Below, piece after piece: positions 5,540-11,322 of a stretch of 19,878 nucleotides of DNA (position 1 is the stretch's first letter; every line of letters begins with the position of its first letter). The notes under the pieces are model-generated. The model did not search any database. It was not told the DNA's origin and saw only the letters and a program-made list of their open reading frames with translations. The DNA is taken from the NCBI GenBank assembly GCA_050731755.1, contig JBOHPP010000137.1:1-19878 (forward strand), read 5' to 3'. The translations under genes were made by a program, and so were the position numbers. Origin of the DNA: JBOHPP01 sp050731755. GTDB lineage: Bacteria > Methylomirabilota > Methylomirabilia > Rokubacteriales > CSP1-6.

Positions 5540-6976
5540 TCAGCGGGTACGCTCGATCGCCGCGCGCGCCGCCTGGTCCCAGTGCCGCTTGTACTCAGCC
5601 AGCCCAGCGAAGATGGCGCGGGCAATCTCGTCGCGGTAGCGGCTGTCCCGCAACCGGCGCTCTTCCCGCGGGTTGGTGACGAAGCCGATCTCGATGAGGA
5701 TGGCCGGCATGGCCGCGCCGCCCAGGACGTAGAAGCCGGCCTGCTTGACCCCGCGGTTGGGGATGCGGAGCGACTGCGTCACCCTGTCCTGGACGATCTC
5801 GGCCAGGCGGGAGGACTCCTGCTGGAACGTCGACTGGGCGAGCTCCCACAGGATCGCCTTCACCACGTCGACCCGGCCCCGCGGCGTCGCCGTCTCCAGC
5901 TCGATGACGCTGTTCTCCAACGCCGCCAGCTGGCGCGCCTCGCTGTCGGTGGCCTCCGAGGAGAGAAAGTACGTCTCCACCCCGGACACGGTGTGGCGGT
6001 GGGCGTTGGCGTGGATCGACACGAACAGGTCGGCACGCGCGCGGTTGGCCAGGCTGGTCCGGTCGCGCAGTGGCACGAAGTGGTCGCCTTCGCGGGACAA
6101 CAGCACCCGGACGCCCAGGCGCTCCTCCAGGAGCCTCGCCACCCGCTTGGCGATGTCGAGGACCAGTTCCTTCTCTTGCAAGCCGGTCGGCCCCACCGCT
6201 CCCGGGTCGTGACCGCCATGGCCGGCATCCAGCACGATCGTGCGCAGCGGCGCGGCATCGCTCTCCCGGGCCAGATCCTGGCCGGGGCGCTGGAGATCCA
6301 GCACGAGACGGTGGGGATCGGCCAGCGTCGCGACCTTCATCTCACCGGCGCCGTTCTCGAACACCACCCGGAGGACAGCGTCGGCGCCGTCGCGCTCCAG
6401 CCGCACCTCGGCGACGAAGCCGTCGCGGATGTCCTCCGTCCGCGATTCGGCGGCCAGGCCGGCGATGCGCACGCGCGTCTCGCGCGGCCCGCCGGGCTCG
6501 ATCCGGTACTGCATGACCTGACCCGTCTCCACCACCACCCGAGTGAAGGAGGGATACGAGCGGATGCGCAGGTCCTCGAGCGTCACCGGCAGCGTGGTCA
6601 CCTTGGGAGACGCCCCCGGCGGCGAGGACGGGCCGCCGGCCAGCCGCGGCAGGATGCGGGCCACGAACATCTCGGGCACCAGCCACACCCCGGCCTTGAC
6701 ACGAACGGGGCCGTCGAGGACGACCGGCTTACCGTCGACGACCACGTGGGCCCAGTTGCGGGTGAAGGTCACCACGTGGCCCGGAGTGCGGAGATACGCG
6801 CGAATGCTGCCGGGTGTGGCATCGAGCCTGGTCTGCAGGGTGGCGGCCACGCGGTCCAGCTCGACGTAGGGGCGGCCCTCGTGCACGAGCGTGGGCATCC
6901 CGGCCCACGCGCTGACCGCGCTCTGGAGCAGCACGAGAAGCACGAGGACACGCAGAGGCCGCATCGGTGCCGACAT
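5540..6976 (-). CDS. N-acetylmuramoyl-L-alanine amidase (AMIN + Amidase_3)
   Basis: This periplasmic zinc hydrolase cleaves the bond between N-acetylmuramic acid and L-alanine in peptidoglycan during cell separation. Of 478 residues, 1-25 form a signal peptide (PLRVLVLLVLLQSAVSAWAG). Residues about 30-115 resemble the small beta domain found before such amidases (RPYVELDRVAATLQ...AHVVVDGKPV). About 125-225 is an AMIN-like beta domain. About 240-465 is Amidase_3, with the zinc and catalytic residues in DAGHGGHDPGA, EKELVLDIAKRV, SIHANAH and ILIEIGFVTN. A second in-frame ATG at 6964 gives a more typical signal peptide, and a TAGAAT box ends 10 nt before it, overlapping the first ATG, so 6964 may be the true start. 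It heads the rph-rdgB group and diverges from an NlpC/P60 lipoprotein, another wall hydrolase. Confidence 0.95.
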   Translation of the reverse strand: MSAPMRPLRVLVLLVLLQSAVSAWAGMPTLVHEGRPYVELDRVAATLQTRLDATPGSIRAYLRTPGHVVTFTRNWAHVVVDGKPVVLDGPVRVKAGVWLVPEMFVARILPRLAGGPSSPPGASPKVTTLPVTLEDLRIRSYPSFTRVVVETGQVMQYRIEPGGPRETRVRIAGLAAESRTEDIRDGFVAEVRLERDGADAVLRVVFENGAGEMKVATLADPHRLVLDLQRPGQDLARESDAAPLRTIVLDAGHGGHDPGAVGPTGLQEKELVLDIAKRVARLLEERLGVRVLLSREGDHFVPLRDRTSLANRARADLFVSIHANAHRHTVSGVETYFLSSEATDSEARQLAALENSVIELETATPRGRVDVVKAILWELAQSTFQQESSRLAEIVQDRVTQSLRIPNRGVKQAGFYVLGGAAMPAILIEIGFVTNPREERRLRDSRYRDEIARAIFAGLAEYKRHWDQAARAAIERTR

Positions 6977-6980
6977 TCTA
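6975..6980 (-). promoter_or_regulatory. Candidate -10 box (TAGAAT) of the amidase gene
   Basis: The minus strand reads TAGAATG, with TAGAAT ending 10 nt before the second in-frame ATG at 6964. Transcription would start close to that ATG, giving a leaderless or nearly leaderless mRNA. No good -35 box is seen at 16-18 nt. Confidence 0.35.
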
Positions 6981-7161
6981 GCAACGGCGGCCAGGCCACT
7001 GGCGGCTTTTAATGGCCGGGCGCCGGCCCGGGCGCAGCCGCCGCCAAGCGCCTCTAGCGGGCGCTGGTGTCACGGTTGCCTCCTTCCCGGGCATCGGGCT
7101 CGCACGGGCGCCCATTGTACCGGCGATTCGATGACATTGAAGTTCAGCCCCGGCCCTTCGA

Positions 7162-7167
7162 TAGAAT
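7162..7167 (+). promoter_or_regulatory. Candidate -10 box (TAGAAT) of the NlpC/P60 gene
   Basis: TAGAAT at 7162-7167 is followed 11 nt later by ATG 7179, leaving no room for a ribosome binding site. A weak TTGAAG lies at 7137-7142 with a 19-nt spacer. The arrangement mirrors that of the divergent amidase gene. Confidence 0.4.
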
Positions 7168-7178
7168 GAACTCATCCG

Positions 7179-7961
7179 ATGAGAGCCCCTGGATCCGTGA
7201 GCCGCGGGAAGCGAGTTGCCTCGGTGGCTTTGGGCCTCTTGCTTGGCGGCTGCTCAACGCTGCCGGCCGCCGACGACACGGGAGCCCTCGCGCCGGGCGC
7301 GCGGCCGGAGTTTATTGTCGCCGCGCCTCCGTCGAGCACGGAGGCCGCCGGGGGAGAGTCGGCGCCGGCCCTGCCGTCGGTGAACGTACCCCCCGGTGCA
7401 GCCAGGCTCGTGCTCGTCCCCGAATGGAAGCTCTATCTCCGCGAGGGCCGCGACGTCGTCGAGTACAAGGACCGCTACTACCTCTGGGCGAACGGGCAAT
7501 GGTACGTCGCCAAGACCGACCGCGGTCCCTGGCGACCCGTCACGGCGGCGCGCTCGCAGCAGGTGGTCACGTCTCCGGCCCCCGCGGGGGCCGGAGACCG
7601 CGTCGCTCACCTGGCGACGAGGCACGTGGGCGCGCCCTACGAATGGGGCGGAGCCGATCCGACGGGCTTCGACTGCTCAGGCCTCGTCATGTACGTCTAC
7701 GCCAAGCTTGGCGTGGCGCTACCACACAACGCCGCCCGGCAATACGCGTATGGCCTATCGGTGGACCGAGACGACCTGAGGCCCGGGGATCTCGTGTTCT
7801 TCGACCGCCTCCGCCACAACGGCATCTACATCGGCCGCGGGCAGTTCGTTCACGCCAGCCAGGAAGGTCGGGGCGTGAGGATCTCGAGGCTGGACGAGCG
7901 CTGGTTCCGGGACCGCTGGGTGGGCGGCCGCCGGCTACACATCGCCACGTCGGGCCGCTGA
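7179..7961 (+). CDS. NlpC/P60-family peptidoglycan endopeptidase, lipoprotein
   Basis: This is a predicted lipid-anchored cysteine peptidase that cuts peptide stems of peptidoglycan. At 260 aa it has a basic n-region, a hydrophobic stretch and a lipobox ending LLLGGC with C25 as the lipid site. A proline/alanine-rich linker runs to about residue 70. Residues about 75-122 form a tryptophan/tyrosine-rich segment (EYKDRYYLWANGQWYVAKTD) of the kind often found in outer-envelope proteins. NlpC/P60 covers about 140-255, with catalytic C166 in FDCSGLVMYVY, H213 in RHNGIYIG and H225 in FVHAS. GTG 7197 is an alternative start, but the ATG keeps the positive n-region. It diverges from the amidase gene and is convergent with ssrA. 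Confidence 0.94.
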   Translation: MRAPGSVSRGKRVASVALGLLLGGCSTLPAADDTGALAPGARPEFIVAAPPSSTEAAGGESAPALPSVNVPPGAARLVLVPEWKLYLREGRDVVEYKDRYYLWANGQWYVAKTDRGPWRPVTAARSQQVVTSPAPAGAGDRVAHLATRHVGAPYEWGGADPTGFDCSGLVMYVYAKLGVALPHNAARQYAYGLSVDRDDLRPGDLVFFDRLRHNGIYIGRGQFVHASQEGRGVRISRLDERWFRDRWVGGRRLHIATSGR

Positions 7962-7970
7962 ACCGGGAAT

Positions 7971-7994
7971 CCCCGCAGCATGAGGTGCGCGGGG
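7971..7994. terminator. Hairpin between the NlpC/P60 gene and ssrA, possible bidirectional terminator
   Basis: CCCCGC at 7971-7976 pairs with GCGGGG at 7989-7994, and an inner 3-bp stem (GCA/TGC) with a one-base bulge extends it. It lies between two convergent genes, 9 nt after the NlpC stop and 5 nt after the tmRNA 3' end. There is no T-tract on either side, so function as an intrinsic terminator is uncertain. Confidence 0.35.
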
Positions 7995-7999
7995 GTGGA

Positions 8000-8356
8000 T
8001 GGTGGAGGCGGTGGGAATTGAACCCACGTCCGGAAACCCTTAGCCGCAGGCGTCTACGCCGATAGCCGGTTTATCTTACGGCTCTCTCGCCCCTCAGCCC
8101 TCCATCCGGCAGGAGGGCCGCGGGGCCAGCCTCATTTATCTCGCCCTTCCCCTGAGGCCAGGTTCAGAGCCAGCCACCGGAATATGACGCCGGTTCCCAG
8201 ACCCCGATGACTCGATCTGGCCGACGCCGGCGGATGTTAGGCCGCCAGAGCTAGCTGTGTGTCGGCAGCTATACCGTTCTCTCTATTTAACGAGGGGAGA
8301 GAAACCTCGAGGCGCAGCCTGGACCTCACTGATTCCCGTCGAAACCTGTCGCCCCC
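8000..8356 (-). ncRNA. ssrA: Transfer-messenger RNA (tmRNA)
   Basis: This 357-nt RNA rescues stalled ribosomes by acting first as an alanyl-tRNA and then as a short message. On the minus strand the 5' end GGGGGCGACAGGTTTCGAC and the 3' end GGTTCAATTCCCACCGCCTC with ACCA are the standard tRNA-like halves. GGGGGCG pairs with CGCCTCC using one G-U. The tag frame runs from 8269 to 8237: resume codon GCT, then AADTQLALAA and stop TAA. The hydrophobic LALAA end fits ClpXP-type degron tags. It lies 35 nt behind smpB on the same strand, the partner protein. A TACACT box (complement of 8376-8381) lies about 19 nt before the mature 5' end and could be a promoter of its own. Confidence 0.97.
8237..8269 (-). 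other. tmRNA proteolysis-tag reading frame (AADTQLALAA)
   Basis: Ten sense codons (GCT GCC GAC ACA CAG CTA GCT CTG GCG GCC) and TAA lie inside ssrA. The first alanine codon is the expected resume codon. The tag ends in LALAA, the commonest type of C-terminal degron in bacterial tmRNA tags. Confidence 0.9.
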
Positions 8357-8391
8357 TTGTGTGTCGGACTCCATCAGTGTAGCACCGTCCG

Positions 8392-8871
8392 CTACCACTC
8401 GCCCCGCCGGCTGGCCCGGACCGCACGGTCCATCTCCCGGCGAACCTCGCGCTCCCGCAGCGCTGAGCGCTTGTCGCGGAGCTTCTTGCCCCGGGCCAGA
8501 CCCAACTCGAGCTTGGCGCGCCCTCGCTTGAAATAGAGGCGAAGGGGGACCAGGGTGAGCCCTCGTTCGGCCGTCTTGCCGCCGAGGCGGGCGATCTCGC
8601 GAGCGTGGAGCAGGAGCTTGCGATCGCGCTCGGGGTCGTGGTTGGCGTCCGTGCCGTGGCTGTAGGGGTTGATGTGGCAGCCGAGCAGCCACATCTCGCC
8701 GTTGCGCACCGTGGCGTAAGCGTCCTTGAAGGTCACCAGTCCGGCCCGGAGCGACTTCACCTCGGTGCCGCGCAGCACGAGCCCGGCCTCGTACGTCTCG
8801 AGGATCTCGTAGTCGTGCCGCGCCCGCCGGTTGGTGGCGACCGTGCGGTCGCCGTCCCCTTGACTGGCCAT
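8392..8871 (-). CDS. smpB: SsrA-binding protein SmpB
   Basis: SmpB binds tmRNA and carries it into the A site of stalled ribosomes. The 159-aa length is normal. Features: RRARHDYEILETYEAGLVLRG and TEVKSLRAGLVTFKDAYATV (beta-barrel core with RNA contacts), NPYSHG, RKLLLHAREIARL, LTLVPLRLYFKRGRAKLELGLARGKKLRDKR, and a basic helical tail that monitors the empty mRNA channel. ATG 8871 follows a CATAAT box by 11 nt, with no ribosome binding site, so the mRNA may be nearly leaderless. The ssrA gene lies 35 nt downstream on the same strand. tRNA-Leu is divergent, and its promoter overlaps the smpB start codon. Confidence 0.97.
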   Translation of the reverse strand: MASQGDGDRTVATNRRARHDYEILETYEAGLVLRGTEVKSLRAGLVTFKDAYATVRNGEMWLLGCHINPYSHGTDANHDPERDRKLLLHAREIARLGGKTAERGLTLVPLRLYFKRGRAKLELGLARGKKLRDKRSALREREVRREMDRAVRASRRGEW

Positions 8872-8887
8872 GGGTGAAAGGTATTAT
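8860..8887 (+). promoter_or_regulatory. Promoter of tRNA-Leu, overlapping the smpB start
   Basis: TTGACT (8860-8865) and TATTAT (8882-8887) are separated by 16 nt, each 5 of 6 to consensus. The mature tRNA-Leu 5' end is 17 nt downstream of the box. The -35 lies within the first smpB codons, and the -10 overlaps the smpB CATAAT on the other strand (complement of 8884-8889), so the two promoters should compete. Confidence 0.65.
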
Positions 8888-8903
8888 GAACGACGCCTTC
8901 CCT

Positions 8904-8990
8904 GCCGAAGTGGCGGAATTGGCAGACGCGCTAGATTCAGGGTCTAGTGCCCGCAAGGGTGTGGGGGTTCGAGTCCCCCCTTCGGCACCA
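8904..8990 (+). tRNA. tRNA-Leu, anticodon CAG
   Basis: Acceptor GCCGAAG pairs with CTTCGGC; the D arm is TGGCGGAATTGGCAGACGC; the anticodon arm is CTAGA-TTCAGGG-TCTAG with anticodon CAG; a long variable arm (TGCCCGCAAGGGTG) typical of class II tRNAs follows; the T arm contains GGTTCGAGTCC; A and encoded CCA end it (87 nt). It reads CTG, the dominant leucine codon in this GC-rich DNA. Confidence 0.98.
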
Positions 8991-9083
8991 CCTCTTAGAG
9001 AATCTCCCTGGCACCGCGTTTGCGGTCTCCGGCGATGTGGACGAGGGGGCCCTTCGCGAAAAACAGCCCCGGGGTGACCGCTG

Positions 9084-9344
9084 ATGGTGGTCGAGCGGGC
9101 ATCGACCGGCAGCAGCCTCATCGAAATTCTCGATCGGGTGCTCGACAAGGGCATCGTCATCGACGCCTGGGTTCGGGTGTCACTGGTCGGCATCGATCTC
9201 ATCGCTGTCCAGGCGCATGTGGTCGTGGCCTCCATCGAGACGTATCTCAAGTACGCCGGGCCCATCACCCTCGCGGGTTCGCGGTCGTCTGGCCCCGAAT
9301 CCGGTGCCCGGGGGCGTCACGGCCAAACGCGGACCGCTGCCTGA
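9084..9344 (+). CDS. Gas-vesicle structural protein GvpA/GvpJ-like, orphan gene
   Basis: Residues about 9-58 match the conserved core of GvpA-type proteins: SSLIEILDRVLDKGIVIDAW, then VRVSLVGIDLIAVQAHVVVA, then SIETYLKYA. In that family this small hydrophobic subunit polymerises into the ribbed wall of gas vesicles; the related GvpJ/GvpM have minor or assembly roles. GGGGTGA 6 nt before ATG 9084 supports the start. The product is 86 aa, and the last about 25 residues (GSRSSGPESGARGRHGQTRT) are polar, basic and unlike the usual short hydrophobic/alanine tail, which may mark a frameshift or a divergent tail. No other gvp gene (gvpF, gvpN, gvpK, gvpL) is present in the window. It starts 94 nt after tRNA-Leu. 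Whether it makes a vesicle wall is unknown. Confidence 0.88.
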   Translation: MVVERASTGSSLIEILDRVLDKGIVIDAWVRVSLVGIDLIAVQAHVVVASIETYLKYAGPITLAGSRSSGPESGARGRHGQTRTAA

Positions 9345-9426
9345 ACCGCGTTGCGCAGATCCTGCCCGAAGTGTGGAAACTTTTTCCCATGACGCGCGGC
9401 GACGTCGGGTCGCGGCGCCGCCTGGC

Positions 9427-9448
9427 TCTACGTAGATCTACGTATAAT
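9427..9448 (+). promoter_or_regulatory. Operator-like palindrome on a perfect TATAAT -10 box
   Basis: TACGTAGATCTACGTA at 9429-9444 is a perfect 16-bp palindrome. It can also be seen as two copies of TCTACGTA (9427-9434, 9437-9444) one helical turn (10 bp) apart. TATAAT (9443-9448) overlaps its right end. No -35 hexamer is visible, so a bound regulator could block or replace -35 contact. The downstream genes are the zinc-motif protein at 9548 and the receiver at 9705. Confidence 0.6.
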
Positions 9449-9547
9449 CGCGACATTGCCGAGCGGACCGGGGGCACCGAGCCCGCTGGCAGGGGCCGTG
9501 CTGCCGTTGACCGTCCTCTTTGAACCAGGAGTCGAGGGCAACCAGGG

Positions 9548-9736
9548 ATGAAGAACGACAAAGACGACGTCACCGAATGGTCGTTCATCACGTACGACAT
9601 CGGGGCGGAGTGTGCAGAATGCGGCGAGGGCATCCGGCCCGGTCAGGCCGTAGGGCACACCGCCGATCGCGATCGTGTCTTCCACGCCCGGTGCCTCCTT
9701 CCGAGTGACGATCAGCCCGCTCATCCTCGTCGTTGA
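9548..9736 (+). CDS. Small zinc-knuckle protein (Zn2), relative of the gene at 1464
   Basis: The 62-aa product has one C22-x2-C25 ... H46-x2-C49 metal-ligand set (ECAECGEGIRPGQAV ... RVFHARCLLP), the same pattern as each half of the two-knuckle protein at 1464-1757. The N-terminal 20 residues are polar/aromatic (DDVTEWSFITYDIG). The ATG at 9548 is preceded by purine-rich AGGAGT and GAGGG stretches. Its 3' end overlaps the following receiver gene by 32 nt (more if the receiver starts at GTG 9675), so the two are probably translationally coupled. No family name is known to me. A role as partner or regulator of the neighbouring receiver is suggested only by context. Confidence 0.75.
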   Translation: MKNDKDDVTEWSFITYDIGAECAECGEGIRPGQAVGHTADRDRVFHARCLLPSDDQPAHPRR

Positions 9737-10109
9737 CGACAACGACGACAACCGGGAGATGTATGCCGGCTACCTCCAGTGGGCTGGCTTCCGCGTGACG
9801 AAGGCCACGAACGGACACGAGGCTCTGGTCGCCGCGCGAATCCATCACCCGGCCGTCGTTGTGCTCGACATCTACATGCCGGGGATCGACGGCTGGGAGG
9901 TGTGTCGGCTGCTGAAGGCCAACTCCGCGACGTCCCACTGCTCGATCATCATGCTCACCGGCGACGCGTTCACGCGGCCCGCCGATGCCGAGTGCGACGC
10001 CTATCTCCTCAAACCTTGCTTGCCCGACACACTCCTGGCCGAGGTGCGGCGACAACTGGAACTGCGCGGTCACCGGTCGAGTGGTCCCTCGACGGACGAC
10101 CTGGTGTGA
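9705..10109 (+). CDS. Single-domain response regulator (CheY-like receiver), RR2
   Basis: The product is 134 aa from GTG 9705. It is a lone receiver: acidic pair D11/D12 in LILVVDDNDDNR, phospho-acceptor D55 in VVVLDIYMPGIDGWEV, T85 in IIMLTGD and K103 in AYLLKPC. No output domain follows; the tail (GHRSSGPSTDD) is short and polar. GTG 9675 would add ten residues but lengthens the overlap with the upstream zinc-motif gene to 62 nt; neither start has a good ribosome binding site, so coupling to the upstream gene is likely. It closely resembles RR1 (860-1297), including the rare CDAYL-KPC block. It is convergent with ubiX, with 12 nt between the stops. Phosphodonor and target are unknown. Confidence 0.92.
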   Translation: MTISPLILVVDDNDDNREMYAGYLQWAGFRVTKATNGHEALVAARIHHPAVVVLDIYMPGIDGWEVCRLLKANSATSHCSIIMLTGDAFTRPADAECDAYLLKPCLPDTLLAEVRRQLELRGHRSSGPSTDDLV

Positions 10110-10121
10110 AGGGCGGAGCGG

Positions 10122-10715
10122 TCAAGCCCCGAAGGGGCCGCTCGGTACGCGGGGGTGCGTCCCCTGCCACTCGGCGACGAGAGTCTGCGGCAGGCCGAGG
10201 CGGTCGAGCACACGGGCGACGGTGTGGTTGACGATGTCGTCGAGGTCGCGGGGTCGGTTGTAGAAGGCCGGCATCGGCGGCAGCACAACCGCCCCCATCT
10301 CGGCCAACGCCACCAGGCATCGCAGATGCCCCACGTGCAGCGGGGTCTCGCGCACCAGCATGATGAGCGGCCGCCCTTCCTTCAGCGTCACGTCGGCGGC
10401 CCGGGCGATCAGGTTGTCGGCGTGGCAGGCGGCCACCGCGGCCGCCGTCTTGACGCTGCACGGCGCGATGATCATCCCCCCGGTCCGGAACGAGCCTGAG
10501 GCGATCGAGGCGCCAATGTCGTTGTTGTCGTAGCGGTGGGTGGCTAGCGCCTCGACATCCGCCACGGTCCAGCCCGTCTCCTCCACGAGGGTCCGCTTCC
10601 CGGGCCGGGAGATCACCAGGTGCGTTTCCACCTCGGGGTACCGCCGGAGGATCTCCAGCAACCGGATGCCGTAGATCGATCCGGTGGCCCCGGTGATGCC
10701 CACCACCAGGCGCAT
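10122..10715 (-). CDS. ubiX: Flavin prenyltransferase UbiX
   Basis: The enzyme joins a dimethylallyl group to FMN, making the prenyl-FMN cofactor needed by UbiD-type decarboxylases, for example in ubiquinone or menaquinone pathways or aromatic-acid breakdown. At 197 aa, the N-terminal GITGATGSIYGIRLLEIL is the FMN-binding loop. SFRTGGMIIAPCSVKTAAAV, the NLIARAADVTLKE region and RPLIMLVRETPLH (phosphate contacts) and MPAFYNRP are all family hallmarks. The frame is open further upstream to 10775, but ATG 10715 is correct: it gives the canonical N-terminus and overlaps the stop of the upstream DUF507 gene as TGATG. No ubiD is present in the window. Confidence 0.96.
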   Translation of the reverse strand: MRLVVGITGATGSIYGIRLLEILRRYPEVETHLVISRPGKRTLVEETGWTVADVEALATHRYDNNDIGASIASGSFRTGGMIIAPCSVKTAAAVAACHADNLIARAADVTLKEGRPLIMLVRETPLHVGHLRCLVALAEMGAVVLPPMPAFYNRPRDLDDIVNHTVARVLDRLGLPQTLVAEWQGTHPRVPSGPFGA

Positions 10716-10990
10716 CACAGCCGGAATCTCCGGCGGAACACTTCTTCGCGCGTCTTCTGATACATCACCTCCCACTCGCGGCTGCCCTCCGGCAGCTGGC
10801 GCGAATAGGAGGCGAGGATCTTGCGCACCTCGCCGTCGATCGACTCCTCGAGCTTGGATTCTTCGGTGAGGACACGGACGATCTCGGGGCGCAGGTCGTC
10901 GGGGGCTTTGATGTTGACGCCAGCCGTGGTGCCGAGCGCTTTCACGATGAGGTCGGCCAGGTGGAAGATGCGCTCGCGGCTCATCCGCAT
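10715..10990 (-). CDS. DUF507 family protein, second copy
   Basis: The 91-aa protein begins MRMSRERIFHLADLIVKAL and has the DUF507 pattern: an N-terminal helix, an acidic middle (RPEIVRVLTEESKLEESIDG), a helix EVRKILASYSRQLPEGS and a C-terminal basic segment YQKTREEVFRRR. The family function is unknown; it is a small helical cytoplasmic protein usually found as tandem genes. The ATG at 10990 overlaps the stop of the upstream copy (TGATG), and its own stop overlaps the ubiX ATG in the same way, so all three are coupled in one operon. Confidence 0.9.
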   Translation of the reverse strand: MRMSRERIFHLADLIVKALGTTAGVNIKAPDDLRPEIVRVLTEESKLEESIDGEVRKILASYSRQLPEGSREWEVMYQKTREEVFRRRFRL

Positions 10991-11268
10991 CAGATGATGA
11001 ACCCCCGCTCGCGCGCCAGCTTCTCCTTCACCTTGCCGAGCAGTGCGCGGTAGTCGGCCGCCGACTCCTTGATGGCCTTGGCGTGCTCGAGGAGGAGCTT
11101 GCGCGCGTCGGCCTCGATTTGCTCTTCGCCGGCCAGGTTGTCGATCACCACGTGCCGCACCGCCGCCCGCGCCGCCGCCTCGTCCTTCACGTCCACGATC
11201 TTCCGCGCGGCCAGCCGCTTGACCACCGCGTTGGCCATTCGCTCAGCGATTCCCTCGCGCCGCGGCAT
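10990..11268 (-). CDS. DUF507 family protein, first copy
   Basis: The 92-aa protein (from ATG 11268) reads MPRREGIAERMANAVVKRL, then AARKIVDVKDEAAARAAVRH, NLAGEEQIEADARKLLLEH, and ends YRALLGKVKEKLARERGFII. It is paralogous in layout to the next gene. The open frame extends to an ATG at 11322 directly behind the kinase stop, but the extra 18 residues do not look like DUF507. A promoter with a perfect TTGACA -35 lies in exactly that stretch, so the shorter start is preferred. A message from that promoter would have almost no leader. Function unknown. Confidence 0.88.
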   Translation of the reverse strand: MPRREGIAERMANAVVKRLAARKIVDVKDEAAARAAVRHVVIDNLAGEEQIEADARKLLLEHAKAIKESAADYRALLGKVKEKLARERGFII

Positions 11269-11277
11269 AGCCAGGAA

Positions 11278-11307
11278 AGGGTACACGTCCGCGACGCAGA
11301 GTGTCAA
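11278..11307 (-). promoter_or_regulatory. Candidate promoter of the DUF507-DUF507-ubiX operon
   Basis: On the minus strand TTGACA (complement of 11302-11307, perfect -35) and TACCCT (complement of 11278-11283) are 18 nt apart. The box ends 9 nt before ATG 11268, implying a nearly leaderless transcript. The -10 matches only 3 of 6 positions. Confidence 0.4.
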
Positions 11308-11322
11308 GGAAGCGGCGCGCAT

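Noticed and set aside
4769..7012. Very long plus-strand frame (747 codons) antisense to rdgB, rph and amidase
   Set aside because: Shadow of three clear minus-strand genes; its His/Gly/Arg-rich translation is typical for antisense of GC-rich coding DNA.
8237..9268. Minus-strand frame of 343 codons through ssrA, smpB and tRNA-Leu
   Set aside because: It is a shadow frame; only its final codons are meaningful because they coincide with the tmRNA tag.
9372..9390. Small inverted repeat GGAAA-CTT-TTTCC behind gvpA
   Set aside because: Only a 5-bp AT-rich stem without a stable GC part; too weak to call a terminator.
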